From contig ML769388.1 of assembly GCA_009733575.1 (NCBI GenBank), positions 680,857-744,856 on the forward strand: a stretch of 64,000 nt of DNA, written 5' to 3'. This stretch comes from Gymnopus androsaceus JB14 (taxonomy: Eukaryota; Basidiomycota; Agaricomycetes; Agaricales; Omphalotaceae). The first letter of the stretch is position 1. Every line of letters starts with the position of its first letter. Shown in pieces: positions 21,669 to 33,943 of the stretch. The position numbers were made by a program, and so were the translations under genes. The notes under the pieces are model-generated. The model did no database searches. It saw only the letters and a list, made by a program, of their open reading frames with translations, and was not told where the DNA came from.

Positions 21669-24600
21669 TTACATCCCATAACCGAAAGTCGTCCTCTGGT
21701 AGGGATCGCTGAGCGTGCTATGTAACGCCGAACCACCAAAGTGGCCAATACCAGCAAAGGATGCTCCGGAAAAGCCGTTGGTGTGCGATGGCGAGATACC
21801 CTGGTTATGGCTAGAGGTGCTTTGGAGAACGTAACCATCGATGGATTGGGGTTGGATAGAGTGCAATTGAGACGCCAAAGGACCCTGACCGTAGGATGCT
21901 TGCGAAGCCTGGAGCGAGTACAGTCCGTTTTGCGAACCATAGACGTCAGCGAGAGGGTTGCCTTGGAGGTGACGGCCCGAGCTTTGCGGAAGGCTCATCC
22001 CCTGGTTGCTCAGAGCCATGTTGACCAACGCCTGCTGGTTGTGATAGCCTCCGAACTGGTCCATCTGCTCTCGCTGAAGTTTGTTCTGGATACGTTTGCC
22101 GTAGGGCGTGTTACGGATCAAAGGCAGAACGGGTCGAATTCCCTCCACGAGAAGAGTACGCTGGTTAGCATCTGCATAGTCCAACGCAGTTTGCACACAG
22201 TAGTTGCCATATGAGTCCCGTAAAAGTTTCTCCAGACGAGTACGGTTGAGCAGTTCCTCGATCAGCATTTTTCGGGTGCTGTGCTCCGCGACACGGATAC
22301 ACTGGGTTCGAGCATGAGCTACATTCCAAGAGACAGTGGAAATCGCACCTTTTCAATGACGTTGGAACTAAACTTCTGTACAGATAAAGCACAGACGTTT
22401 CCAGCAAATTGGCGGATGACAGCATCGCTGAACCGATTATCGTTCAAGTCCAAAATATATTGTACAACCTAAATTTCGTAAATATCAAGAGCGAGGAATG
22501 TTCAGAGCCGCACTCACGTAGTTACCGTAGGGATCTTGGACAAGAGTAAGAGCGTTAAAGGTGATCTCATTGACGAGCTGGACACGCTGATGATCTGAAG
22601 CATGGTCAATGCAACGCTGCAAGACGCAACATCCGTGACGATGAGTGGCAACTTCAACGCAGTTGGCAGCGACAGCATTGTAGATGAACTGTAACAAGGT
22701 ATAAGCAACATGAGCTCAGAATTAGGAATATGAAGTACCTGATTATCATCGGGAGACAACTTGTTCAGGCACTTCTGGATGACATGGTTGCCATTGAGGT
22801 CTTTGATCAGCACTACAACATGAAGGCTGAGGGCCACAATGATAGAATGAATTTGAGCATTGTATCTGAGATCAGCCTGCTGTCGCGGTGGTAAGCGTGA
22901 ATGCAAGGACACTACAACTGTAAGCCCTACCTGTCTCCTAGTAGACAAAAAGTCAATCATCTTTTGAACGGCACGAGTGCCATGCATGTTCAAGGAGATG
23001 TTGACTAGATCCTGGGCGACGGATTCGCAAATCACGTTGCGCTGGTCATCTGTCGAGTATTCAAGAAGCTTCTGGCAGAGATAGTTTCCAAAGGGATCTG
23101 GGGACGAAAAAAATAAGTATGTGGCTGGATCCGAGCAGATGGGCATTTAACTGACCAGTCATAAGGTCCGCGAAATGACCGAACGTCTCGCGGAAGATCA
23201 TATCCCGATGTTCAGGGAGACCCTCTTCCAATTTCTTCTGGAGGTAACGGCAACCGTGTTGATCCTTGCAAAGCGCAGGGATCTCGCCCTGAAGGTCCTC
23301 AAGACGCGTACCAGCAAAACGGTTAACTATAACATTGTTAGTCAACATATCGAGCAAAGCACATCGAATACTTACATTCGCGATCCATGTCACCACGCTT
23401 ATGCTTGGGTCCATGCAAACCGCTCATTTTACTATCAACCCCAGCATTGGCACGACCAGGTAGACCCAACCCATAGCGAGAGCCGTTATGATGATAAAGT
23501 GCAGTAGATCCACTGGTGTTGTTAGCACCCGCATATCCGTTGTAACGTCCGCTGTCCAGACCACCGTTGAGACCATAGCCCGAATCGACTCCGTAAGGCT
23601 CATCAAGGCCTTGTTGAATCCCATTGAAGTTAAGTGCACCATTCTCATAGCGACCGGAAGGAGCGCGAGACAATGAAGCCTGGATATCATTCAAGGGGTC
23701 GCTGAGATGAGGCCCCAAGCGGCCGTTAATTCCTTGAGAATCACCAAGAGGAGTACCGGGAGTCTTCATGATGTGAGTGCTCGACAATCCGAGAGGCGTA
23801 GCGGGGACAGAACGAGTTGTCCCGTTCATACCATCAAGAAGACCGAGAGGAGAACCACGACGAGGTGAAGGAGGTGCATGAGAGAGACCCTGAGGATGCT
23901 GTGGGACGAGAGGAGTACCTGAGGCGGAGACAGAGCCGAGAGCACTCTGCAAGTCGGGAGAGGCAAGGGTCAAACCAGGATTCGTAACAGTACGTCTTTC
24001 AGACTTGGCTGATGTGATACCATCAGGGCCGCGAGCAAATTGAGACCATTCCGAGGACTTTTCCCTATGCTCAAAAGAGCGATTGTTGGAGCTCTGGGAT
24101 ATGTGCGCGAGGTCCAGAGCTGCCGATGAGGTTGACACCTTTTAAAAACATACATTAGCCTTCAACGGAACTTTTGAATTTGAATGACAATATCCGACCT
24201 TATTTCCAAACGAGTTGTGAAACTTGTCCTCGTCCGAAGTGGGAAGATGCCTCATAGCATCTGCAGAACGTTAAGATAGAATTGGAATCATCACAAGCGA
24301 GGAACATACTGTGCATTTCCTGATCCAACTGTTCATCAAGCATCATTCCTGCATTATACGTACTGGCGTAACGAGCGCCCTCATCGTCTGCATACCGAGA
24401 TCCGCGGGAAAGGATGGAAGCCGAAACTGGGGCGGGAGCAGGAGATGCCTTTCTCGAACGTTGACCTTCCAAGGACAGCCCCTGCAAGTGACCGGCCAAT
24501 TCATCGTCGTGGCTGCTAGCAGAAGTGCGGCGACTGGCAGGCATACTCTTGGCTCCTGCGGAGCGAGAGTAGTTGTTAGCCGCAGAGAGGTCTGGGGAGA

Positions 24601-25177
24601 CGTTGACGGAGGGTGCGTAGGTGACAGACTTGCGCTTATCCGCAGCACCGACTGCTTTGGAAAGCGAATCCGGGTCCATAAGGTGAGCACCAGGGCCATA
24701 TTTCGCACCAGGGTGGACTTCGCCTTGAAGAGCGGCATTGACCCGAGGCGGTGTGGTTGGGGCCGAGACTGCAAGATGTTGAATGCCCGTGCCATTAGCA
24801 GCAGCTGGGTCAATGGGAATGGAAAGCAATTCTTGAGCTTGCTGTTGCTCTAGAGCCCGCATTTGATCCTCAAACATCTTGCGTTGAAGAACACGTTGCC
24901 TTTCGTGCTCGAGACGCTTGAGTTCAACCCGCTAAGAAAAAAAATTAAGTCGAGTGTAGACTGGAAATTGCGCATGAAAACGCACCGCAGACATGTCTGG
25001 CATATTACTCCCCAATCTCGCGGCCTGTGTAGAATTAGCATTGAGAATTTTGAAGTAATTCATACCACGTACGGAATCAGCAAGGTCCAAAAAAGCAGGA
25101 GGACTTTGTTTCCGGTCGTCGGAAGGGGAGGGGATATTATCAGTAGGTGAAGTAGGCTTTTGCAAGGTAGTATTCAT
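21669..25177 (-). CDS. Pumilio-family (Puf4/Mpt5-type) RNA-binding protein
   Basis: Post-transcriptional regulator that binds mRNA 3' UTRs, usually promoting decay or repression. Ten exons (introns 47-60 nt) join in phase to 1012 residues. The N-terminal 600 residues are disordered with a charged helix (VELKRLEHERQRVLQRKMFE). Eight PUF repeats follow, with recognition helices CRYLQ, NYLCQ, TRAVQ, NHVIQ, CCVLQ, NYVVQ, SNVIE and NYCVQ (repeats 1-8). By the known PUF code, read from repeat 8 to 1, these give U-G-U-A-U-A-U-A. The CCVLQ in repeat 5 and DLNGNHVIQKCL resemble yeast Puf4 rather than Puf3. A Gln/Ser/Gly-rich tail follows. ATG 25177 is the first Met after an A-rich leader. Intact. Confidence 0.92.
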
Positions 25178-26713
25178 TTTGAGTAATGCGGGATTTCAGG
25201 ACGGTGAACGACAGAAAAAGAAGCGAACGAGCAAAAAGCAGAGCGGGAAGAAGTAAGAAGCACAATGATATCCTAAACTTGGAATGAGAGTGCGCAAACT
25301 AAGAAACACGCAAGCAAAGTCACCTGAAAACCGATTTTGAGCCTCTACAGAGTTGGGTGTTGTTACAAGTGGCGAATTGAGCTGGGGGTCAGGAGGTAAG
25401 TGAGGGTTTGTAGGCGGTTTAAAGAGTCTGAACGTACCCTTTTGTTACTCCAGATTCGAACAAGAAACGGGAGAGAAAGAAGGACTTCGTGGTATTTAAG
25501 ATGGGTCAGAGCCTGCACGAGAATTTGATTCTGGACGCTTCCTTAAAAGAAAGAGCGGCATGATCTGATTATGGCATAAAATTACCACTTTTGGTAGTAC
25601 CTCCGCCGGCCCGCATATACGTCCCCGACTCGCATCGTCCCTAGCATTTTACTAGATACTCCGACCATTATAATTAAGGGTTCATGTGGGTTTTCTTACT
25701 AGTCCCAGTCGTCTCATATCTCGTCCAATGTACCATACAACTTGTCTTCTTTACACTAATAGTATAAATGTTTGCATTGTCTTCTCCGTCCCCAGGATAG
25801 CCGAATTTTACACACACTCGCAAGCGGGAAATTTGTTTTGGCGAATTTTCGGGGTCTATACATGCTTAAAGACCGCACAAACAAACGCGTTTAGTCTTGC
25901 ACGCAAAGTTCTTGGCCTAGCTCCTCTTCAAATGACAAAGAATGAGGCTAGTGCCTTCAGGGATGAATGTTCCACATGCATATATGCTGCTTGCAGGGGT
26001 TTGTTTTGCGCATGGAAACAAAAGATATCACAGAGATGAAGATATATAAGTACTCACATATTTAACTTTACAAATTCAAAGCTTTACATACTTCTATATA
26101 TCAGGCTCGGTGCATTCTGTCAAAATATCCCCATACGCGCTCAGCGGATCCCCCGACGACCGACGATACTCTCACACGACAATGCTCGCACCGTTGAGGA
26201 TGGGTCCTTTCTCTCTTTCTCAACCCCAAATCCCAATATTTCGAGTCAGAAAAAACTTGATAAAATTCATCTACGCGCCACAACTTCCAAATTTGTACTT
26301 CCTTACGCGTATGCATCGCGGTTGTTCCTTGTCGCAGCTGATGAACCTGAATCTTGATCTACATCCCTGTCGAAAAGCTTGACAAAGCAAAATTGGAACA
26401 TCCCGCTACACTCACACAGCTAGGAATACCATTCCATACATACCACTTCCACTGTAGAATGCAGAACGAATCTAAAACATGAGTACATTACCCGCAAGCA
26501 AGCTAAATAAGTAACGAACGATGGAACATTATAATGTGTACATCTATCGACCAGGTGGATGCCGAAACGAGCGAGCGAAGAAAAAAAAAGGTTATCTCAT
26601 CTTCCAAGGCCGTCGGAAAAACACTTTGTTATTGCACTTTCCATGCACTAGGTAGCAGGCCCTTGGCGCGTACAGTTTGTGAATCCGTGTCTGCTTCTAC
26701 ATCCGTCGCTTCT
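25178..26713. other. Intergenic, ~1.5 kb
   Basis: Promoter and leader of the PUF gene plus the 3' region of the next minus-strand gene. A 117-codon plus frame at 25686-26039 lacks domain features and splice logic, so I treat it as chance. Confidence 0.45.
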
Positions 26714-29700
26714 TCAGCACGATCGGCGACCTTTGAGTTTAAATTGATTCGTCGCTTGAGCTGGAATTCTAGGCTCTAGGGCCGAGTCTCCAGCTGCTTG
26801 AGTTTCTCCGTCCATTTCTCGGTCCGCGTCGTGTCTCTCAGGATTTATGTCTGAGCCATCAATCGCGGAAGAGGACTCTGCTACCTCGTCAGTCTCAGCA
26901 GGCCCGGCCTCGTCAACATTTCGTGAAAGTATTGTGGACGGATAACGAACGCGTAGAAAGCCAGCCAAAGGAGAAAAGCCGAGGAATCGCGACGTTTTCT
27001 TGAGTGTTTCCATGGATACATTGGTGGTAGTGGTGGGAGTCGATGACCCGCTAGTCGGGGGAGTTGTTTCCGATGGTAAATCGACAGCGCCTGCTTTTGG
27101 TGTACTACCCCTGAGGGTTTCCGTTGGTGACTCGGGTCGAGGAGACTCCAAACCAGATAGAGACGTGGATGGCGAGCATGCACGTTTGGAAGGAGGACTA
27201 TACACATAACTAGGGTTAGATAGCTACACAGTAATCTCTGAGAGCGACTGACCCGACAGGGACAACCTCGCCGTCCGTCAGCGTGAGAAGCAGGTTCTTG
27301 AGATTTGGAAGAGTATGCCGAATGTCTATGGCGCGTAGATCATGTTCGACCATAAGCTGCAATATGAGAGAAGCATCAACACATAAACCTCATCACAAAG
27401 CAAGCGAACTCACGATCTCGATGTTCTTATTCAACAGGAAGACGCCGTACTCGAACCGGTATGTGTCAACTCCTTTGGAAAACAGGGGAAACCTTTGCAT
27501 GATTCAAGACTTGTTATGGACATGAATGTAACGTGAGCACTCACATTCGAGGTCCAACCATTGCAGATATTCCATCGCGAATGAGACTCCTACTTCCGAT
27601 GTAGGTTATTGGATACACCAGACCATGGCCGTAGATATGCAGCAAGAAGCTGCACTACAAGGGCTACATAACCTAGCGCAGTTGCCAACGTCTCTTCATT
27701 TACATCGTTATGTGCTGGAAGAGTGAGTGGAGGCGCAGGATCATTTGCGGTGAGGGGAATTGGAAGCGGAATGTCAAGGATAGTGAAAAGGAGGTCAGGC
27801 GGTGATCGTATTTCGATAGGGAACAAGTACGAGAGAATAGAAATGAGTGTTGTACGAGTGGGAACGAATATACTTCGAAGGGATTCGAGACGCGATCTTT
27901 AAATATGCGAAGAATTAGCCAGGAAATCGGGATTCGAGAAGGTGCATACCGCTCATCAATCAAGTCTTCTTCGATCTCTTCTCGGATTTCAAGGTCATCT
28001 TCATCCTGCTGCTCAACCTGAGCAAGTAGATCTTGTCGTTCTCTCAGTCGCTCTCGGCGGACTCTAATCTCGTCTCGAACTGAATAATATATCAATTATA
28101 TTTACTACGAGGCAGAAAAATTTACTCACGTTCTTGAGACTTGGTTGAAACATTGGCACAATCCGCTCGTAATCCCGCTATTCGACATTCACGTTCGGAT
28201 ATTTCGCGTTTCTAAAGGGAGATGGAGAACTTGAGTTGAAACATTAAAAGACCTGAGAAAGTGGGGATAGGAATGACTTACAAGCGGTAGAACCTGATCG
28301 TCAGCGATGAGATGATCAAGGCCTCGAACAATATCCTCAAGGGAATTTTCATTGTCCTTGATAGTTGTCCAGGTTGTGACAAGCCTTTGAAAGAATGAAA
28401 AGACATGAAAACGTAAACGAGTAGTGCGTGGCATTGAAGGGAATTTCTTACTTGAACAAGTCTTGCCATCCAGCCGTCCTCGTTACATTCTCCTCCTTGT
28501 CAGTATCCTGACCTTGTCTACCTCTTTGTCGTCTCCTTCTAGATGGAAGTGCTACCAGGGTATGGTCCTCATCCTTCCGCACTGTGGATTCTGGGTCCGA
28601 TGAGTAACCGAGACTTGGAGACGGAGGTCTTCCGTGGGATGATGAAGGCGCATAGAATGTCTGGCCTGGCGGATTTAATGTAATGAGTAGTGTATTTGAG
28701 GGAAGTTGTTTTTGGTGAGATGACGTTTCCTGCTTTCCAGGAGCTGCGTTAGGAGACATGTAGATCAGAAAAGCAGCTAGAAGGTACATACATCTTCAGA
28801 GCTTGTTTTCGGGAGGGGTATCAGCTCATTCAGATTTATTTCGCTCCATTCCTCTAGGACTTGCCAATCAGCCTGGTCTCCCGCCGCACGCTCCTTCTCC
28901 TTGCCCTTTCCATTAACATGGCTCGAACGTTCTGATCCAACCTTGGCCCACAACTCAATCTTGAGTTTCACAGCGCTGAAATCTGTCCAAGACGCAAACT
29001 CCGACTTTGGATCTACAGAAAAAGTTGGGTTTGTAGAGGGTTGGTGTATCGGAGAGAGATAATCCGGGATAGAGGTAGGTCCTAGATTCGGGGTAGAAGG
29101 AAATGCCGAGGATGAAGCTAATGGGCTTCCGGCAGCAGGCTTGACTGCCTTTCCCCGTGTGGTATTGGAAAGAGACCTGGAATGGCCAATAGAGGGCGGT
29201 GAGTTGGCTCGTGCCCACGAATCTCTCCGCGACTTTTCATGAACTGGGGTTACATCTTTCCGTGGTGATGTGGAAGGAAAGCCATTCCGAGGTGAGGAGG
29301 GAGTAGCTGGCGGAGAGAATGATGATGTCGGTAATCCGGCGTCAGCAGAAGAAGGCTCGGATGTTGCAGTAACAGCCAGGAATGTCTCTACAAGTCGAGA
29401 GCCAATGACTTTCTCCAGACCAGTCTGAGAATGATCCTCTGCAGTTGAATGGATCTTTGTTGACTCTACATCTGTTGCCACAGGAAACACGGATGCGAGA
29501 GACGTTGTCCTATGCCGCTGAGGCCTTATAGTAGGCGCCGTTCGGCCAGCAGTACCTGACAGTGTCGACTGGTCACTAACTTTTGAACTCGTTCTCTTTC
29601 TCCTTCCATCGTATCCTTCCGCCATTCCTGCTGGCTCTCCGTCATCTGATCTCAAACTTTTCAATGTGGCGATTGAATTAGTTGAGACTCTGCGAGAGCG

Positions 29701-29970
29701 TTTACGCGCCAATGTTGCATCCAAATCATCCACTAAATGGCCATGGGTGGTTACAGTAGGGAACTTCTGCTGGCTTTGAAAGAGCCGAAGTCAAGGTATC
29801 TCGAGCGGGAAAAGGAGTGAGATTTCGGATTTGGATTGAAGTTATATGGCCAATACGGCGCTATATTATAGACATTGAGCGTCCCGTCAAAGTCCAACAG
29901 AAGGAATTACCTGGAAGAGATGGTTAGAGTCGAATACATCTTGGAATGGGACGGGCTTCTCCAAAGACAT
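26714..29970 (-). CDS. UVRAG/Vps38-like subunit of a PI3-kinase (Vps34) complex; two 1-nt slips
   Basis: Probable subunit of the class III PI3-kinase complex acting in endosomal sorting and autophagy. ATG 29970 opens MSLEKPVPFQDVFDSNHLFQ, then an intron and RRIGHITSIQIRNLTPFPAR. Next come HGHLVDDLDATLARKRSRR, a long disordered Ser/Pro region, a C2-like segment (FASWTDFSAVKLKIELWAKV, LPSNTLLITLNPPGQTFY), a coiled coil (KREISERECRIAGLRADC, EIRVRRERLRERQDLLAQ) and the C-terminal UVRAG domain (GHGLVYPITYIGSRSLIRDG, FPLFSKGVDTYRFEYGVFLL, HTLPNLKNLLLTLTDG). The frame slips once in GGG at 29759-29761 and once near 27629-27631, both inside conserved blocks and neither explainable by an intron. The domain order supports UVRAG over Atg14. 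Confidence 0.8.
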
Positions 29971-30053
29971 TTAACGCTGTCCCATGAACGTTATTGGAAA
30001 GAGCTGCTTACTGACGGGCCGGAGTGGATTATTCAGACTTGCTCTTGACTGCC

Positions 30054-31037
30054 ATGTCGTTTGCAAGAAGCGTATTCAAAGCCTCACCAAAGAGGCAGTC
30101 TTTGGTCTCCTTCTCACATCCGTTACATTCTCGGTCAGTTTCTCTGAGTTCTGGTCGGAGAGCCTTGCAGCGATATTCCTACTGCTACTGCAATACCAAC
30201 AACGCCGGGTCTTTCCTCAAGACCTACAACGAGACAATCTCCATCTCTAAGTAAATTAATTGTTCTCCATTAAAGGCCATATCTAATCCACTTTCAGCCC
30301 GCTCAATGTTCATCCAGACAGAATCTACGCCGAATGACGATTCTCTCAAATTCATACCCGGCGTCTCTGTAATGGGCGAAGGTACTGCAGAATTCCTCGA
30401 TACACGCACAGCGCTAGCTTCTCCTTTAGCTGTTCGCTTAATGGGCGTCGAAGGAGTCAAGGCAGTCTTTTACGGACCTGATTTCGTCACAGTTTCCAAA
30501 GACTCTGAACATCCATGGGCTGTAATCAAGCCCGAGATTTATTCGACCTTGATGGAACACTTTTCATCTGGTCAGGCTTTGTTCCGAAGTCAAGAAGAAC
30601 GTGATAATGCAGGGCCGCAGGATACGAGGATTTTGGACACGGATTCCGAGACCGTCGCGATGATTAAAGAGCTGTTAGAGACCAGGGTGCGGCCGGCGAT
30701 TATGGAAGATGGAGGAGATATCGAATTCCGCGGGTTTGATGAAGGAGGTGAAGGCTTGGTCAAGGTCAAGCTTAAAGGAAGCTGTCGAGGCTGTGACTCT
30801 AGCACAGTGACGCTGAAGAGCGGCATTGAAAGAATGCTGATGCATTACATTCCCGAGGTCAAAGGTGTAGAACAGGTGAGATTTTCCTACCCAATATAAC
30901 CGATCTCTGAACGATAATTCTTTTAGGTCTTGGATCAGGAAGAAGAGATTGCCATCAACGAGTTTAACAAGCTCGAGCAAAAATTAAACAAGGATTCACC
31001 ACCAGAATTATCTCCGCATGCAAGTTTCTCTGCGTAA
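30054..31037 (+). CDS. NFU1: NFU1-type mitochondrial iron-sulfur cluster scaffold
   Basis: Delivers 4Fe-4S clusters to mitochondrial enzymes such as lipoyl synthase. Four exons (30054-30133, 30171-30250, 30298-30875, 30927-31037) give 282 residues. A basic, Ser-rich presequence (MSFARSVFKASPKRQSLVSF) precedes the Nfu N-terminal domain (SMFIQTESTPNDDSLKFIPG) and the NifU C-terminal domain, whose cluster-binding CxxC is in GSCRGCDSSTVTLKSG. The first intron is only 37 nt and is inferred from phase; the short leader exons are less certain than the rest. It shares an 83-bp divergent promoter with the UVRAG-like gene. Confidence 0.92.
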
Positions 31038-31292
31038 TCATCTAATCATGGCCCAACACACGTCGGCGTAAAAGTTTGCACTTCCCGGATAGATTACTGT
31101 ATGTTTACCGAGTTTGTATCCACACGATCTTCGCTTTAATATGTAGCCTACTGTCTCTCCTCTGAACTCTGGACATGTTTAACCGTGTAAGCCGGTACTG
31201 AGTCTTGAGCTACCTAGGCTATACCCGTGGTAACCAAAAGATACTTATAAGTAATCGATTGCACTACTACGCTCCCGTTCTCATCTTCCACA

Positions 31293-32358
31293 ATGTCTCA
31301 ATCCTCCAGAACCTTTGTCCTGGCCTCTCGAGGCTCTCAATTGGCCCAAATACAAACCAATCTCGCTGTGAAAACATGGAAGCGTTATTTCCTGCTTCCG
31401 ATGCAGCACCGAAATTCACCACATCGTTCATGGCTACTGGAGGCGATAAAAACCAATCTCAGGCGCTGTATCTGCTCGGAGGAAAGGCCTTGTGGACAAA
31501 GGAACTCGAAGTCGCGCTACTTGAACGGGAAGTCGATATGCTCGTTCATTCGTTCAAAGATGTACCAACAGTTTTGCCCGATGGATGTATTATTGCTGGA
31601 ATCATGGAACGAGAGGATCCAGTGGATAGTTTGGTAGTTAGAAAGGGAAAAGAGGGTGTTTGGAAGACTTTAGACGATCTGCCAGATGGAAGCGTTGTTG
31701 GGACGAGCTCGGTGAGGCGCGTAGCGCAGCTCAAGAGAAAATATCCCAAGCTGGTTTTTCAGGACGTTGTGAGTGCTGTTAGGCGTATCTCATAAATATT
31801 TACTGATATTTCTTTCTAGAGAGGAAATCTGTACTGTCTTTTTCCTCAGATCGATACGATTTTCTTTTCTTATATTCCCTCAGAAACACGCGTATGGCCA
31901 AGCTCGATGCTCCAGATGGTCCTTACGCTGCCATCATCCTTGCCAAAGCAGGTATGGTTCGACTTGGAATGGGAGACCGTCTCACATTCGATCTCGCTCC
32001 TCCGCTCCTCTACCATGCCGTCTCTCAAGGCGCATTGGCCGTAGAAATTCGGTCGGACGACAAGGAAGCTCTCGAGATCTGTAAAAGAATTACGCATTAC
32101 GAAACAGCAATGCGCTGTCTTGCTGAACGAGCGTGCTTGAGAAAGTTGGAAGGAGGTTGCAGTGTACCTGTTGGCGTTGGATCTAGCCTGGACGGAAATG
32201 TGCTGACGATTACTGGCTGCGTGACGAGCTTGGATGGAAGCCAGCATGTCGAGCACACAATGAAGGAGACCGTGAAAAGTGAAGAGGAAGCGGAGGATGT
32301 AGGAACGAGATTGGCTACAATTCTGCATGGACACTGGAGCCAAGCAGATTTTGGATGA
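31293..32358 (+). CDS. HEM3: Hydroxymethylbilane synthase (porphobilinogen deaminase), haem pathway; one 1-nt gap
   Basis: Third cytosolic step from ALA to haem: condenses four porphobilinogens. ATG 31293 opens FVLASRGSQLAQIQTNLAV. The frame then needs one extra A in the AAAA at 31371-31374 to continue into NMEALFPASDAAPKF and on through ATGGDKNQSQALYLLGGKAL, LLEREVDMLVHSFKDVPTVL, GTSSVRRVAQLKRKYP, DVRGNLNTRMAKLD and GALAVEIR. The dipyrromethane cofactor cysteine is in EGGCSVPVGV. With that base the protein is 320 residues, normal for fungi. An 11-nt micro-exon (31820-31830) encodes most of RGNL, between introns of 51 and 53 nt. An essential gene, so a sequencing slip is the likely cause of the break. 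Confidence 0.92.
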
Positions 32359-32770
32359 TATTAATGTTGATAGAGAGAAGAGGATCCAGGAAGCACAGGA
32401 GAAGGATGAAAAAATTGCAGCATAGGCGTTTTTATTGCGAAAGTAGAAAAAATGTAAATGTATCTAACCAGACCACGACGTAGGCGCAGAAAAACTGTAC
32501 ACCTGCAGCTGTGATGAGAGAAGAAAAATGCTCTGCATCTCCACGAGCACCTACAGATCCCTCTTGGATGGAAAAAGAGGCGACTCTATAAGCGGAGAAA
32601 CATATTATTCAATGAAAAGAGCAAATTTTGCCCGCGCGCATTTATAGGCAGACGCACAAATATGAACAAACAACTACGATTGGCGCCCTACCTCAAGCGC
32701 GCGCCACACATTCTGCTTCTCAACTTCCACCTGCTGTATATAGCAGAGTTCGGCTTTGTGATCCTCTCTC
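32359..32770. other. Intergenic between HEM3 and the E2 gene
   Basis: About 410 bp; HEM3 3' UTR and E2 promoter. A TGTATATA word lies at 32735-32742, close to the E2 start. No coding frame. Confidence 0.45.
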
Positions 32771-33723
32771 ATGGCCTCGATATCCTCAAGAAGACTTGCA
32801 AAGGAACTTATGGAGATCAAGAACGACGGGTGCCCAGTTGGTACGTTCCAAATACTTACTTTGTATCTAGCTTCAAGCGTTAATAGCTCTATAGGCATAG
32901 ATCTCGTAAAAGCCGACGATTTCTCAACTTGGTGGTTTACGATTGAAGTCATGGGAGAATCACTATACCCGGTTCGTGTGCTCTTTGGCAAACGTTCAAA
33001 GTCTCTGCGGCAGCTAATGGCTATACGATTAGAATGAGAAGTTTACACTACAATTCCGTTTTGATCAACAATACCCCATTTCCAGCCCTGCAGTGCAGTT
33101 TGTCGTTACCGATGGGAGAGAAGCGCCTGTTCACCCCGTACGCCACATATGTACATATACCTTCAATGGACTAATCATCTCCTGCTCTGCTGTAGCATGT
33201 TTACTCAAATGGACACGTACGAATTCCATTCCGCTTCCGCAGCTTATTGCACTCATTCTCTCTTGCAGATATGTGCATCCATTCCTAGGAAACGAATGGT
33301 CTCCCGTTCTCAGTGTCGTAGCGGTGTGTGTCACACTACAAAGTATGCTGGCTTCTTGCAAAGTGCGTTTCTTCACACCCTGTAATTCTGTAGTTAATTG
33401 CCTATTCATAGGAGAAACAGCGGTACGCATCCTCTCGACTTCACTTGTCCTTTACCTTATCCATGCACCTATGTAGCCCTGTCGATAACGATCGGTACAT
33501 TAAGCATGCACCGGAGAATCCTAAGAAGGCAAGTTTCCCTCTCAATGCGTAATAAGGAGAACTAACGCCGCTATCTGTAGACCCGTTTCCATTATGATGG
33601 TGAGTCTATGATCCCCTTGTATCCGAACTTGAAGTCTCATTGTTCATTTCTTCCTTCTAGACGACACGTACGTTCTTTCTCTATTTTCTTGCCTGCGCCT
33701 ACCTAATGTTATGCAGGGTTTAA
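32771..33723 (+). CDS. Ubiquitin-conjugating enzyme E2, UBE2W type; one 1-nt slip
   Basis: E2 of the UBE2W class, which modifies protein N-termini. Ten exons, several tiny (21, 11, 19, 7 and 7 nt), join to about 153 residues: MASISSRRLAKELMEIKNDG, IDLVKADDFSTWWFTIEV, NEKFTLQFRFDQQYPISSPA, then HPHVYSNGHICASILGNEWS with the catalytic Cys in HIC, and LSVVAVCVTLQSMLASCK. It ends DNDRYIKHAPENPKK, TRFHYDDDTV, like UBE2W (NPKKTKWWYHDDTC). The CC at 33284-33285 must count as one base for the frame to hold. The intron at 33529-33580 is GC-AG with a consensus GCAAGT donor. Confidence 0.86.
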
Positions 33724-33943
33724 CGATGTCGGATAATTGCTTGCTTGTTCTGCGGCGCGGACTTGATGATATATGGGTAAACCTTGTACTACTAGTTGTC
33801 CTTGAATGTAATTATACCTTCCTGTATAGCTTATATATATGCATCATAGCATCGAATTCACCCATCCCGTGAGTACAGAAGAAAGACAGATAACTGATAA
33901 ATGTACATTAAATATAAAGCTTCGTAATTTTCATAATGACCTT

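Noticed and set aside
21741..22214. 157-codon plus-strand frame opposite the PUF C-terminus
   Set aside because: Mirror of a coding exon with no features of its own.
25686..26039. 117-codon plus-strand frame between the PUF and UVRAG-like genes
   Set aside because: No domain, poor composition and no splice context; fits chance in a 1.5-kb intergenic region.
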